Assembly (NCBI GenBank): GCA_020832185.1
Contig: JAFIFE010000018.1
Location: 1-64,000, forward strand
Direction: 5' to 3'
DNA length: 64,000 bases
Source of the DNA: Alkalibacterium sp.
Lineage (GTDB): Bacteria; Bacillota; Bacilli; Lactobacillales; Carnobacteriaceae_A
The notes under the pieces are model-generated. The model ran no database searches, was not told the DNA's origin, and saw only the letters and a list, made by a program, of their open reading frames with translations. Both the position numbers and the translations under genes were made by a program. Shown here piece by piece: positions 45,131 to 53,381 of this stretch; positions within the stretch are counted from its first letter, which is position 1; the number at the start of each line of letters is the position of its first letter.

Positions 45131-45172
45131 AAAACAGCAAAAACCACATAGATGGATTGATCATCTATGTGG
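45130..45172 (-). terminator. first terminator in the trp transporter leader
   Basis: Minus strand: CCACATAGATG, 7-base loop, CATCTATGTGG, then TTTTTGCTGTTTT. The 5' arm contains CATAGAT, which is complementary to ATCTATG 35 bases upstream (45207-45213), a possible anti-terminator. Confidence 0.9.
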
Positions 45173-45210
45173 CATTAACTGAAAAATTCTCGTTAAAATA
45201 AGCCGGCATA

Positions 45211-45244
45211 GATACAAAGTTTAGTTTGTCCTAAACGTTGTATC
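45211..45244 (-). promoter_or_regulatory. leader hairpin with alternative pairing partner
   Basis: Minus strand: GATACAA-C-GTTTAG pairs with CTAAAC-T-TTGTATC. Its 5' arm ATACAACG (45243-45236) is also exactly complementary to CGTTGTAT, the last sense codons of leader peptide 1 (45273-45266). The two pairings exclude each other, as in transcription attenuators. Confidence 0.7.
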
Positions 45245-45262
45245 CATGAAAGAAAGTCTTCA

Positions 45263-45352
45263 TCAATACAACGATTTGCGCCAGCTGTTCCAAGCAGTAT
45301 TCAGTTGGTTAAGTTGGTTAAGTTGGTTAAGTTGGTCAAATCGTTTCATCAT
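45263..45352 (-). CDS. candidate leader peptide 1 with QLN repeats and two Trp codons
   Basis: 29 codons from the first of two adjacent ATGs. AAGGAG lies eight bases upstream and a near-perfect promoter precedes it. After MMKRFD it has four Gln-Leu-Asn triplets (from a 9-bp DNA repeat), then TAWNSWRKSLY and stop. Trp codons at 21 and 24, close to the stop and next to an RNA segment with two alternative partners, resemble an attenuator leader peptide for the Trp-type importer genes downstream. It could instead be a small independent peptide gene ended by the two terminators. No homologue recognised. Confidence 0.6.
   Translation of the reverse strand: MMKRFDQLNQLNQLNQLNTAWNSWRKSLY
45302..45337. 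repeat. 9-bp tandem repeat, four copies
   Basis: Plus strand (AGTTGGTTA)n; on the minus strand CAACTTAAC, read as Gln-Leu-Asn inside leader peptide 1. Confidence 0.9.
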
Positions 45353-45388
45353 GCTGAGCTCTCCTTCATGTCTTTTAATGTGATTCTC

Positions 45389-45417
45389 ATATTACACCTC
45401 TTATTTTGATTCGTCAA
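45389..45417 (-). promoter_or_regulatory. promoter of the trp transporter leader
   Basis: TTGACG (45417-45412), 17-bp spacer, TAATAT (45394-45389) on the minus strand; start near 45382, about 30 bases before the ATG of leader peptide 1. Confidence 0.85.
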
Positions 45418-45457
45418 CCGTTATGCTGATTTTTTTTGATTGCTCTCTTTTAATACT

Positions 45458-45847
45458 TTAATTACGTGAAGATTCTCTCACAGCTTTATTTATCTGCCAG
45501 TCTGTAATAAAATCATTGACAAATTTGAAAATAAGTAAAGGAAATATTAAAGACAATATATTGTTTGAATAAAACAGCCCATCGCTACGGAGACTGATCG
45601 TCACGAAAAAATAGATCAAAACAGCAAATATATACACTAAATCAAGTATGCTATTGATTATGATCGCTTTTTTGACTTTATCTGTTTTGATTTCTTTTTC
45701 TTTTAATAGTGCACTCACGTTAAACCCACGAAATATAGTAATATAAATTGAACTATATTCTTTCTGAGTAGCTTTGTAAATAGCTACCCCTTTCAAAACA
45801 GCTAAGACAATCGATACACCAACTATAATACTATACATGATTATCAT
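45458..45847 (-). CDS. small membrane protein, unknown
   Basis: 129 residues with three predicted helices (about 4-24, 64-88 and 100-120) and a basic middle loop (LLKEKEIKTDKVKKA). No family recognised. AAAGGAG seven bases before the ATG supports translation. It lies upstream of the Trp leader on the same strand; the leader has its own promoter, so the two are probably separate units. Confidence 0.6.
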   Translation of the reverse strand: MIIMYSIIVGVSIVLAVLKGVAIYKATQKEYSSIYITIFRGFNVSALLKEKEIKTDKVKKAIIINSILDLVYIFAVLIYFFVTISLRSDGLFYSNNILSLIFPLLIFKFVNDFITDWQINKAVRESSRN

Positions 45848-46026
45848 AAGATTGCTCCTTTATATTTGTTGCTATAAGCATACATATAAAGGCGATTCAT
45901 TACAAGAAGTGTTCCGCCAAAGTCTCAAGCGGATAATTATCTCATAAAAAGATAGAAAGATTCCAAATCACACTGACAGTCATGTTACACTAATTAAGAA
46001 CTCGAACAAGAAAGGTATGACTACAC

Positions 46027-47169
46027 ATGACTAAAAAAGTTGCAATTATAGGAGCAGGCGTTATCGGAGCTTCTACTGCCTACTTTTTAAGCAAAGAGGA
46101 ATCGATCAATCTGACCATTTACGATGAAGGAACTGGTCAAGGGACATCGGCAGCTGCCGGTATCATCAGCCCCTGGTTATCCAGAAGGCGGAATAAAAAA
46201 TGGTATCACATGGTCAAGGAAGGCGCCGCTTTTTATCCGACTTTTCTTTCTGAAGTAATGGAAGGTGAAGAAATTCCTTCATCCGTTTATAAACAAGTGG
46301 GAACCCTGCTTTTTAAAAAGAAAGAAGAGTATATACATGAAATGTTCGCCATTGGAAAAAAAAGGAAAGTAGATGCGCCTGAAATAGGAGATCTGGCAAT
46401 TTTATCTCCTGAAGAAATCAGAGAGAAAATGCCTCTTTATACTGGAGCCAATTCCGCGGTCTGGGCATCCGGAGGCGCACGAGTGGATGGTGGACGTTTA
46501 GTAGATCTGCTGTTGTCCAAAGCTCAAGCAAACGGTGCTCACGTGGTTAGACAGCACGTGACGTTTGAAAAAAATACAGATTCTAATGATTCAACCTATA
46601 TTGTCAAAACGAAACAGTCCTCTAAACAATTTGACTCAGTTATTTTATCCGCCTCGGCTTGGCTTCCGAATCTACTGATGCCGATGAATTACACTGTCGA
46701 TATCCGCCCGCAAAAAGGCCAGCTCGTAGAACTGCAGTTGACTAATTGGGTTACAGATGACTGGCCCGTCATTATGCCTGAGGGAGAATCGGATATTATC
46801 CCATTTGAAAATGGAAAAATCATTATTGGAGCCACTCATGAGAATGAGAAAGGATTCAATCTCACTATTGATAAAGATATGCTGAATAACATGGTTCTAG
46901 AGGGCACCACACAGTTCTCCAATGAGCTGCACCAGGCTGAAATATCTACTTACCGTTCAGGTACCCGGGCATACACCTCCGATTTCGCACCGTTTTTCGG
47001 TGAAGTACCTGACCTCCCGAATGTATTTGCTGCAAGTGGCTTTGGATCGACTGGATTAACAGCAGGACCACTTGTAGGCCAGTGTCTGGCTCAGATGGTA
47101 ACAAGTGAACCGACCACTCTCCCTGTAGAGGATTACCCTATCGAAGACTACATTAAAAAGGTGAATTAG
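46027..47169 (+). CDS. FAD-dependent oxidoreductase, DAO family (glycine oxidase/D-amino-acid dehydrogenase-like)
   Basis: 380 residues. N-terminal dinucleotide motif VAIIGAGVIGASTAYFL with the Glu/Asp at the end of strand 2 (LTIYDEG), GTSAAAGIISPW (FAD contact), DIRPQKGQLVELQL, and C-terminal FAASGFGSTGLTAGPLVGQ. Oxidises an amine or imino acid; substrate unknown. AAAGG lies before the ATG. It stands alone, divergent from the small membrane protein gene. Confidence 0.87.
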   Translation: MTKKVAIIGAGVIGASTAYFLSKEESINLTIYDEGTGQGTSAAAGIISPWLSRRRNKKWYHMVKEGAAFYPTFLSEVMEGEEIPSSVYKQVGTLLFKKKEEYIHEMFAIGKKRKVDAPEIGDLAILSPEEIREKMPLYTGANSAVWASGGARVDGGRLVDLLLSKAQANGAHVVRQHVTFEKNTDSNDSTYIVKTKQSSKQFDSVILSASAWLPNLLMPMNYTVDIRPQKGQLVELQLTNWVTDDWPVIMPEGESDIIPFENGKIIIGATHENEKGFNLTIDKDMLNNMVLEGTTQFSNELHQAEISTYRSGTRAYTSDFAPFFGEVPDLPNVFAASGFGSTGLTAGPLVGQCLAQMVTSEPTTLPVEDYPIEDYIKKVN

Positions 47170-47244
47170 ATAATTGTTTAGCTTCCCAATGTAAGGTATA
47201 CTTTTAAAATAAACAATAGCACGGATAGACAAGGAGATAAAATT

Positions 47245-47442
47245 ATGGGATCAGACAGAGTTGGTAAATTAATCGGATGGGTCGCAATGGCCTTAGCACT
47301 AATAGGATTTTTCATCTGGAATATTCCTCTGGGATTAGCTGCTATCGCCTTAGGTGGTATTGGCCTAGCCAGTCCTGAAAAAGGATTGAACTGGACAGCT
47401 ATCGCATTTGGCGCAATTGCTATGATCATAGGTATCATATAA
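47245..47442 (+). CDS. small two-helix membrane protein, unknown
   Basis: 65 residues; helices LIGWVAMALALIGFFIWNIPLGLAAIALGGIGLA and WTAIAFGAIAMIIGII joined by a short polar SPEKGLN loop. Gly/Ala-rich, similar in style to small DUF4190-type proteins, but I do not assign a family. AAGGAG eight bases before the ATG. Confidence 0.7.
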   Translation: MGSDRVGKLIGWVAMALALIGFFIWNIPLGLAAIALGGIGLASPEKGLNWTAIAFGAIAMIIGII

Positions 47443-47455
47443 AAAACAGCAAATG

Positions 47456-47496
47456 AAAAGACAGCGGAGTCTAATGACTCACCGCTGTCCTTTTTT
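47456..47496. terminator. bidirectional terminator overlapping the PAP2 gene end
   Basis: GACAGCGG-AGT / ACT-CACCGCTGTC with six T on the right and an A-rich left flank. The right half encodes the last residues of the PAP2 protein on the minus strand. Confidence 0.85.
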
Positions 47497-48171
47497 GTAT
47501 CCTTTGTCTTTAAGTGACACACTGTATAACCCTATACTTAATGATAACACTGCTAGACCGAGTGAGTACCCGCCGATGACATCAGATGGGTAGTGTACAC
47601 CGAGATAAATGCGACTCATCCCTATTAAAGCAATCAAGGGAAGCAATGTGACCGATCCGATCAGAACGGGGAGCCACGTTTTGCTGGCTCTGATAATCAG
47701 AAATAATAAAGCCCCATACGTAATAATCGACCCCATTGCATGACCACTCGGGAAAGAATAACCGCCCTGAACAATCAGATGTTCAACATGAGTGGGTCTT
47801 GGTCGTCTGAATAAAATTTTAACCAGCTGATTCACTCCACCGGCCCCTACACTGACCGTCAGGAAGTACCAGACTGCCAGCCGGGTATTTTTACGGAACC
47901 GCCAGATATAAAGTGACAATACAATAGTGAATAAGGCAATAAACCAGCCATCACCTAATCTCGTGATAAATATGAAGGCCCAAGTCAGTAACGAGCCTCT
48001 TTCTTCATAAAATTCATTCCCTATGAGTTCATCAAGAAGCCCGATGAATCCCCAGTCATAAAAACTCATCCAGACCAGAAACAGGAATGGGATCGTCAGT
48101 ATCATCGCTAGTATGAATAAATTTTTGGGTCGACCAAACTTGTCTACAATATAATCTTTTACTTCTTCCAT
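47479..48171 (-). CDS. PAP2-family membrane phosphatase
   Basis: 230 residues from the ATG with AAAGGG upstream; an ATG 11 codons earlier is less well supported. Six helices and the three-part active site: KILFRRPRP, YSFPSGHAMGS and SRIYLGVHYPSDVIGGY. Acts on lipid phosphates such as undecaprenyl pyrophosphate or phosphatidate at the outer membrane face; which one is not shown. The coding end lies within a terminator hairpin shared with the convergent small gene. Confidence 0.92.
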   Translation of the reverse strand: MEEVKDYIVDKFGRPKNLFILAMILTIPFLFLVWMSFYDWGFIGLLDELIGNEFYEERGSLLTWAFIFITRLGDGWFIALFTIVLSLYIWRFRKNTRLAVWYFLTVSVGAGGVNQLVKILFRRPRPTHVEHLIVQGGYSFPSGHAMGSIITYGALLFLIIRASKTWLPVLIGSVTLLPLIALIGMSRIYLGVHYPSDVIGGYSLGLAVLSLSIGLYSVSLKDKGYKKGQR

Positions 48172-48287
48172 GTTAAAACCCTTTCGTCTTTTGATAGCCC
48201 TCAATTGACCATTTTAGCTTAAACCTGCAAGTCTTTCAACATTATTTGCTTTGTTGGAAATCAGACATATCTGATCCTCTATTGGCT

Positions 48288-48316
48288 TTGACATCGAGCG
48301 CATCTTTCGGTAAAGT
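48288..48316 (+). promoter_or_regulatory. guaC promoter
   Basis: TTGACA (48288-48293), 17-bp spacer, TAAAGT (48311-48316). A dyad ATCAG-ACATAT-CTGAT (48260-48275) lies just upstream. No purine riboswitch core seen. Confidence 0.8.
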
Positions 48317-48396
48317 AGTTTAGGGAAACTCGATTGTAAATGCACGATTTTCTCCCCAAAATATGTCTTAACAGACGGCAAAAAGAGGAGTACACC

Positions 48397-49428
48397 ATGA
48401 AAGTTTTTGATTATGAAGATATACAATTGATTCCGGCAAAATCAATCGTCAAAAGTCGTTCTGAATGTGATACATCAGTGACTTTAGGCAACCGCAGATT
48501 TGCTTTGCCAGTTGTTCCTGCAAATATGCAGACCGTCGTTGATGAAGAATTATCCGTATGGCTTGCTGAAAATGATTATTTTTACGTTATGCACCGCTTC
48601 GAAGAAGAGGCACGTAAAGCGTTTGTTAAAATGATGCACGAGCGTGATTTGTATGCTTCAATCAGTCTTGGCGTTAAAACAGATGAGTATACGTTTGTAG
48701 AAGAACTCGCACAGGAAAATCTGGTGCCTGAATATATCACGATAGATGTGGCACATGGCCATTCCGAACAGGTTATTGATATGATCAAACAGGTCAAGAC
48801 ATTTTTACCTGAAACCTTCCTCATTGCAGGGAATGTCGGGACACCTGAAGCTGTGCGTGAACTTGAAAACGCAGGTGCTGATGCTACTAAAGTGGGTATT
48901 GGTCCAGGTAAAGTCTGTACCACTAAACTGAAGACCGGTTTTGGTACTGGCGGATGGCAGCTGGCTGCTTTATCTCATTGTTCAAAAGCGGCACGTAAAC
49001 CATTAATTGCTGATGGCGGCATTCGTACACATGGCGATATTGCCAAATCGATTCGCTTTGGCGCAACAATTGTCATGATCGGTTCACTTTTTGCCGGACA
49101 TGATCAGTCACCCGGTAAAATGGTCAGAATCAATGACAAGCCTTATAAAGAGTATTTCGGCAGTGCCTCTTCACATCAAAAAGGTGAACGTAAAAATGTT
49201 GAAGGCAAAAAAATGCTGACGCCTTATAAAGGTGATATTGCAGATACTCTGCTTGAAATGAAACAGGATTTACAATCTTCTATCTCATATGCAGGTGGAA
49301 ATGATATCGAATCCTTACGTAAAGTCGATTATGTTATTGTTAAAAATTCCATCATGAATGGTGAAAACTATAATGCGAGCGGCATCGATGTACCGGATAG
49401 TTACGCATCCAGCAACTTTAATGTCTAA
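48397..49428 (+). CDS. guaC: GMP reductase
   Basis: 343 residues from the ATG with AGAGGAG six bases ahead (a start 19 codons earlier has none). IMP dehydrogenase/GMP reductase barrel without CBS domains: [56 protein letters not shown] (catalytic Cys), and [42 protein letters not shown]-dependent deamination of GMP to IMP in purine salvage. Convergent with a guanylate-kinase-like gene, so two GMP-handling enzymes are neighbours. Confidence 0.95.
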   Translation: MKVFDYEDIQLIPAKSIVKSRSECDTSVTLGNRRFALPVVPANMQTVVDEELSVWLAENDYFYVMHRFEEEARKAFVKMMHERDLYASISLGVKTDEYTFVEELAQENLVPEYITIDVAHGHSEQVIDMIKQVKTFLPETFLIAGNVGTPEAVRELENAGADATKVGIGPGKVCTTKLKTGFGTGGWQLAALSHCSKAARKPLIADGGIRTHGDIAKSIRFGATIVMIGSLFAGHDQSPGKMVRINDKPYKEYFGSASSHQKGERKNVEGKKMLTPYKGDIADTLLEMKQDLQSSISYAGGNDIESLRKVDYVIVKNSIMNGENYNASGIDVPDSYASSNFNV

Positions 49429-49462
49429 ATAATCAGATAAAAAAGACACATCAACTAACAGT

Positions 49463-49503
49463 AAGACGGTAGGCTGAATACCATCAGCTTACCGTCTTTT
49501 TTT
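49463..49503 (+). terminator. guaC terminator
   Basis: AAGACGGTAGGCTGA pairs with TCAGCTTACCGTCTT (one mismatch), loop ATACCA, then a run of T. Confidence 0.9.
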
Positions 49504-49515
49504 GTGAGTGTGCCT

Positions 49516-49680
49516 TTATTTTTTCAGTTCGATAATAATAATGACAACAATGTACAGAAAAACAAGGAACAGTACCAGAAACAGCGTCCAGAACGGCAAG
49601 TCAAAAAACAGACTTAATATAAAGTATATCAGTAATGTATAAAGGGGATACCATACAATCGTTTTTGGATCAATCTCCAT
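49516..49680 (-). CDS. very small membrane protein, 54 residues
   Basis: Starts MEIDPKTIVWYPLY, then two hydrophobic stretches (LLIYFILSLFF and the longer FWTLFLVLFLVFLYIVVIII) and ends IELKK. AGAGG lies nine bases before the ATG, which begins 2 bases after the gmk-like stop codon, so it is translationally linked to that gene. No family recognised; the tight coupling and codon-level integrity make it a likely real gene. Confidence 0.65.
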   Translation of the reverse strand: MEIDPKTIVWYPLYTLLIYFILSLFFDLPFWTLFLVLFLVFLYIVVIIIIELKK

Positions 49681-49682
49681 AA

Positions 49683-50246
49683 CTACGCCTCTTTTTTGGA
49701 TGCAGCAGTTTCAGCTCTGACAACCTCCAGAATTTTAGTAACGGTTTCTTCAACTGATCTGTTCTCCAGAATCAGATCTGCCTCGGGAATCGGCTTTAAC
49801 TCATCTGTCTCTTCACTGAAGGCCACTCGTTCTGAGATTTTCTGTTGAGAATCGCCACGCCGACTCATCCGTTTCTTCATTTCCTCAGTCGATACATAAA
49901 TGAAGACGACCAGCGTCTCTTCAGGATACACTTCCTTCATAGCCTTTGCCCCATTTTTATCGAGCGACACATGAACTAAAGGGTGTTTATTTAAAGCTTT
50001 AGAGACTTCCGCCTTTGTCAGCCCATAGAGTTTCTGATTATAGATTGTCTGCTCAATAAAATCATCCGGGTCTAACTCTTCCACTTTTTTGAAATAGTAA
50101 TCCACTTCGTCTTGTTCACCCTCGCGCGGAAGCCGCGTGGTCGTCGTAATTAATTTAGGAATACCCTTCTGGCTCAAGAGTTCACCTATCGTTGTCTTTC
50201 CACTGCCACTTGGACCCACTAAGACAATGATACGTTTGTTACCCAT
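49683..50246 (-). CDS. guanylate kinase-like nucleoside monophosphate kinase
   Basis: 187 residues. P-loop VLVGPSGSGKTTIGE (8-22), the GMP-binding segment TTTTRLPREGEQDEVDYYF (about 35-53), and a lid-type Arg region MKKRMSRRGDS. The GMP site residues (R in TRLPR, E, and Y of DYYF) are kept, so GMP phosphorylation is plausible. It is shorter than, and distinct from, the usual housekeeping Gmk (about 205 residues near rpoZ), so probably a second copy. Followed at once by a 54-residue membrane protein gene; the cis-prenyltransferase-like gene is 77 bp upstream. Confidence 0.8.
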   Translation of the reverse strand: MGNKRIIVLVGPSGSGKTTIGELLSQKGIPKLITTTTRLPREGEQDEVDYYFKKVEELDPDDFIEQTIYNQKLYGLTKAEVSKALNKHPLVHVSLDKNGAKAMKEVYPEETLVVFIYVSTEEMKKRMSRRGDSQQKISERVAFSEETDELKPIPEADLILENRSVEETVTKILEVVRAETAASKKEA

Positions 50247-50323
50247 TCATCTACCTACTTTCTCCTTTTTAAGTGAAAAGAGACTAAACAGATCGTTTTC
50301 TGCTTACCCTCTCCTTTTACCCA

Positions 50324-50986
50324 TTAACCGCCTAATGTAACATCTGTTTCCTGATACCACTCGAGCGCTTCGTGCAGGTGTTCGTCTTTATAATTTGGCC
50401 AGTACTCGTCGATGACATATATGTCAGAATAGATAGACTGGATCGGTAAAAAGCCGCTTAGACGACGGCGTCCACCCCATCTTAACACCATATCCATTCT
50501 CGAAATATCTTTAGATGCAATATAGTCAATCAGATTTTTATTGTCCACTACCTGATCATTTTCCAGTGCATGATTCAGATCCCAGTTCCATCCATAATTC
50601 ACCAGGAAATTGACTTTCATTTTTCCTTCTCCAAATTTAGTTCGCTTCATAGCGTAAGGCAATAATTCTTTAGGAAAAACTTTAGAGTCCGTATTCCCAA
50701 TAACCAGTAAATCAGCATCCCGTTTTTTCAGTTCATTCACTGAATCAACACAGGCTTTCTGAAAAGCTTTTGTCTGAAGAGAGGGGCGTTTAACATTATC
50801 CATGGTAAATCCATAGTACGTCATCTCTTCGATGCCAAGTTCAAGACACGCTTCATATAATTTTAGTCCAGGACCTATTCCATGATTATATCCTTCTTGT
50901 TTATTGAGTCCTGCATTGACAGCCCATCTTCTATTGCCGTCGGGAATCACTCCAATATGTTTTGGTAACCGTTTATACTTTTTCAT
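50324..50986 (-). CDS. divergent cis-prenyltransferase (UppS family)
   Basis: 220 residues. The family core is recognisable: HIGVIPDGNRRWA (canonical MDGNGRWA; the catalytic Asp is kept), YYGFTMDNVKRPSLQTKAF, and the isopentenyl-diphosphate site RWGGRRRLSGFLPIQSIYSDIYVIDEYWP (canonical RTSGExRLSNFLLWQ). Normal UppS is about 250 residues and lies with cdsA; this one is shorter and differs in each motif, so it may make a shorter prenyl chain or have another role. AAGGGG is 12 bases upstream. Transcribed toward the gmk-like gene. Confidence 0.8.
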   Translation of the reverse strand: MKKYKRLPKHIGVIPDGNRRWAVNAGLNKQEGYNHGIGPGLKLYEACLELGIEEMTYYGFTMDNVKRPSLQTKAFQKACVDSVNELKKRDADLLVIGNTDSKVFPKELLPYAMKRTKFGEGKMKVNFLVNYGWNWDLNHALENDQVVDNKNLIDYIASKDISRMDMVLRWGGRRRLSGFLPIQSIYSDIYVIDEYWPNYKDEHLHEALEWYQETDVTLGG

Positions 50987-51290
50987 TTATCTAACATTCC
51001 CCTTAATTCGTTTTGCACAACACTCCAGTATTATGGATAAATGCTTAAGTCTATCATACCGTTTTTATAGGACCTTCATCAACTAAGAGAGTGAAAATCA
51101 GGAAAAATAATCTCTTTGTAATATTAGCTGAAACTTATAAAGCTGTTTAGTCTTTATCAGTAAATCAAAATTCACAATTCATTACTAATTTTTCACCTCT
51201 AGATCAACAGATAAGAACTCACCTCTACTATATTGTGATTAAAAGAACAAGTAAGAGTCTTCAGACTATATGTATCAAAAAATAATGAAA
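50987..51290 (-). other. intergenic region upstream of the cis-prenyltransferase gene
   Basis: About 300 bp, A/T-rich, no gene. It contains the promoter listed next; otherwise nothing recognised. Confidence 0.5.
51053..51082 (-). promoter_or_regulatory. promoter of the cis-prenyltransferase-like gene
   Basis: TTGATG (51082-51077), 18-bp spacer, TATGAT (51058-51053), minus strand. Confidence 0.6.
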
Positions 51291-51291
51291 T

Positions 51292-51325
51292 AAAAAAGGA
51301 TATCATTTATCATGATATCCTTTTT
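51292..51325. terminator. dsdA terminator
   Basis: AAAAAAGGATATCAT / ATGATATCCTTTTT with a 5-base loop; A-tract and T-tract on the two sides. Confidence 0.9.
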
Positions 51326-51337
51326 CCTTATTCAGTT

Positions 51338-52687
51338 TTAAAGGGCGTAAGCTTTGCTTTCCTCAAGAAAGACGTTACGATCTTTTTCAGGTACCATAGA
51401 TCCACCAGTCGCCCACGCAATATGCGTTGCCTGATGCATTTTGTCAGAGAGACCTTTAGACTTGATGTAATCATTACCTTCCTCAGTAGTGGCCATACGG
51501 TAAGGGCCAATCATGCCAGCTACAGCAGCCGGTTCAAGGAAAATTGACTCTTTCTCATACAGGCTCGATAGTAACGCTTTGAACACATCGTCCTGGACGG
51601 AATAACCGCCACTGAAGAATGTTCTCATTAGTTTTGCAACTAATCCGGAGGTACGCGGAACAGCTAATCCATCCGCTATCGTCAGACCACCTAACCCCAG
51701 GTCAAAGACAGACACTTCATCGTATTTTTCTGTCAGTAAGCCGACCAGCATGCTTGGCATTTTAGTCGGTTCTGCAAAGAAGCAGTGTACGTGTTCACCA
51801 AAAGCTTGTTTCAGTCCAAAGGTGATGCCACCAGGTGATCCACCAATGCCACATGGCAGGTAGACAAACAGCGGGTGATCAGCATCTACTACGACGCCTT
51901 CATTTTCCAATTGTTTTTTCATACGATAGCCACCAACTGTGTACCCAAGGAATAATTCCTCCGAGTGCTCATCATCTACAAAGTAACTTTGCGGGTTGGC
52001 GTCCGATTCAGCGCGTCCGTTTTCAACGGCTCTTGAGAAGTCAGTATCGTGCTCGATAACTTCTACACCTTTACTTCTTAAATAGTCTTTTTTCCATTGT
52101 TTCGCTTCTACTGACATATGAACTGTCACGTTAAAGCCCAGTTTGCGGGCCATAGTTCCGACACTGATGCCTAAATTCCCAGTCGTTCCCACTGCAATAT
52201 GGAACTGAGAGAAAAACTGCTCGAATTCTTCACTGGCAAATACTGAATAGTCTTCTTCCATACTATTCAACATGCCGTGTTCAAGAGCCAGATTTTCTGC
52301 ATGCTTCAATACTTCATAGATCGCGCCTCTTGCTTTGATGGTTCCTGAGATAGGCAGGAGATCATCACGTTTCAGCCATAACTTCCCTTCGATAGGGGTC
52401 ATGAATGTTTCGTTTAAGTGTGCCTGCATCTCTTTGATTTGTGACAGGGGGGATTCGATGATGCCTTCTGTTTCTTCAGTCTCGGGAAAGGCGATTCGAA
52501 TAAAGGATGCAAAGCGCTGCAGACGCGCTTCTGAATCTTCAATATTTATCATTGAGTAATTAGTTTTAGGTGTCGCTTCTTTTACAAGTAAATACATTGG
52601 ATTCTGCCAGAAAACTTCTTGTGAGTGTTTGATGTTGTTCAATACAGGGTTAGAATTAATTAGTTGATCCATTGTGATAGTTGACAT
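51338..52687 (-). CDS. dsdA: D-serine ammonia-lyase (D-serine dehydratase)
   Basis: 449 residues from the ATG with AAAGGAAG six bases ahead; an earlier in-frame start has no site. PLP-dependent fold type II: WLKRDDLLPISGTIKARGAIYEVL (PLP lysine), SVFASEEF, IAVGTTGNLGISVGTMARKLGF (phosphate-binding region), YLPCGIGGSPGGITFGL, and IAWATGGSMVPE at the C-terminus. Converts D-serine to pyruvate and ammonia. No dsdC or dsdX gene beside it. Confidence 0.95.
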   Translation of the reverse strand: MSTITMDQLINSNPVLNNIKHSQEVFWQNPMYLLVKEATPKTNYSMINIEDSEARLQRFASFIRIAFPETEETEGIIESPLSQIKEMQAHLNETFMTPIEGKLWLKRDDLLPISGTIKARGAIYEVLKHAENLALEHGMLNSMEEDYSVFASEEFEQFFSQFHIAVGTTGNLGISVGTMARKLGFNVTVHMSVEAKQWKKDYLRSKGVEVIEHDTDFSRAVENGRAESDANPQSYFVDDEHSEELFLGYTVGGYRMKKQLENEGVVVDADHPLFVYLPCGIGGSPGGITFGLKQAFGEHVHCFFAEPTKMPSMLVGLLTEKYDEVSVFDLGLGGLTIADGLAVPRTSGLVAKLMRTFFSGGYSVQDDVFKALLSSLYEKESIFLEPAAVAGMIGPYRMATTEEGNDYIKSKGLSDKMHQATHIAWATGGSMVPEKDRNVFLEESKAYAL

Positions 52688-52783
52688 TAAATACTTCCTT
52701 TCGGGTTCATGTTCTCGTTCATCTTCCAATCCATTTCAGCCACCTCATTGTAGCATAATCGGTCCAGAAATAAAGCATAAGAA

Positions 52784-52814
52784 GAGGCTTCTCATCATAA
52801 GATAAGAAACCTTT
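52784..52814 (-). terminator. possible terminator of the DUF1801 gene
   Basis: GGUUUCU / AGAAGCC (one wobble) in minus-strand RNA with a 12-base loop; only a short T-rich tail. Confidence 0.4.
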
Positions 52815-52853
52815 TATCTAATTATAACAAGTTCTATTTATCTTATTCAATAC

Positions 52854-53273
52854 TTAATTATTATACAGCTTATTCAAATAATCAACTGACTTTGTAATCA
52901 TATCCTTCAGCACATCACTATCGATATCATCTACCTTGTTGATGTAGACACACCCTTTTCCAGCCGTGTGTTTGCCCAGTTTTGACAGCAGCTCTTCTCT
53001 TTCCGGTAAAGCCTGATAGAGATACAAACTGATCTTGGCTTTTCGTGGAGAAAATCCGACAAGCATGGAATCTCCCTCATGTCCCGATTCGTATTTATAA
53101 TGATACGAGCCAAAGCCGATTATACTTGGCCCCCACATCTTCGCCGTCAACCCTGTGGCTTCTTCAAAAATAGACAACAACCTGTAGGCATCTTCTTTTT
53201 TTGACGGGCGTTCCACTGTTTCAATAAAGGCAGTCACACTTCGGTCAGTTTCGGTTGTTTTAGCTTTATACAT
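52854..53273 (-). CDS. DUF1801 (YdhG-like) protein
   Basis: 139 residues from the ATG with AGAGGAG eight bases ahead; a GTG three codons earlier overlaps that site. The DUF1801 pattern is present: MWGPSIIGFGSYHYKYESGHEGDSMLVGFSPRKAKISLYLY and GKGCVYINKVDDID. A small soluble fold found in many bacteria, function unknown. Single gene between dsdA and the 51-bp array. Confidence 0.83.
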   Translation of the reverse strand: MYKAKTTETDRSVTAFIETVERPSKKEDAYRLLSIFEEATGLTAKMWGPSIIGFGSYHYKYESGHEGDSMLVGFSPRKAKISLYLYQALPEREELLSKLGKHTAGKGCVYINKVDDIDSDVLKDMITKSVDYLNKLYNN

Positions 53274-53381
53274 TGCTGTCACTCCTCTTTAAAATTAGTC
53301 AAGAATTGTACGGAATTGTCAAGGATTGCCCAGTTCGGTAAAGTCAGTAGGCCCATTAAGCAGAGTTTGCTCATATTCTGC

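Noticed and set aside
44903-45417. T-box riboswitch before the Trp-type importer
   Set aside because: No T-box GGTGGNACC sequence or Stem I features could be found; the short Trp frames and terminators explain the leader better.
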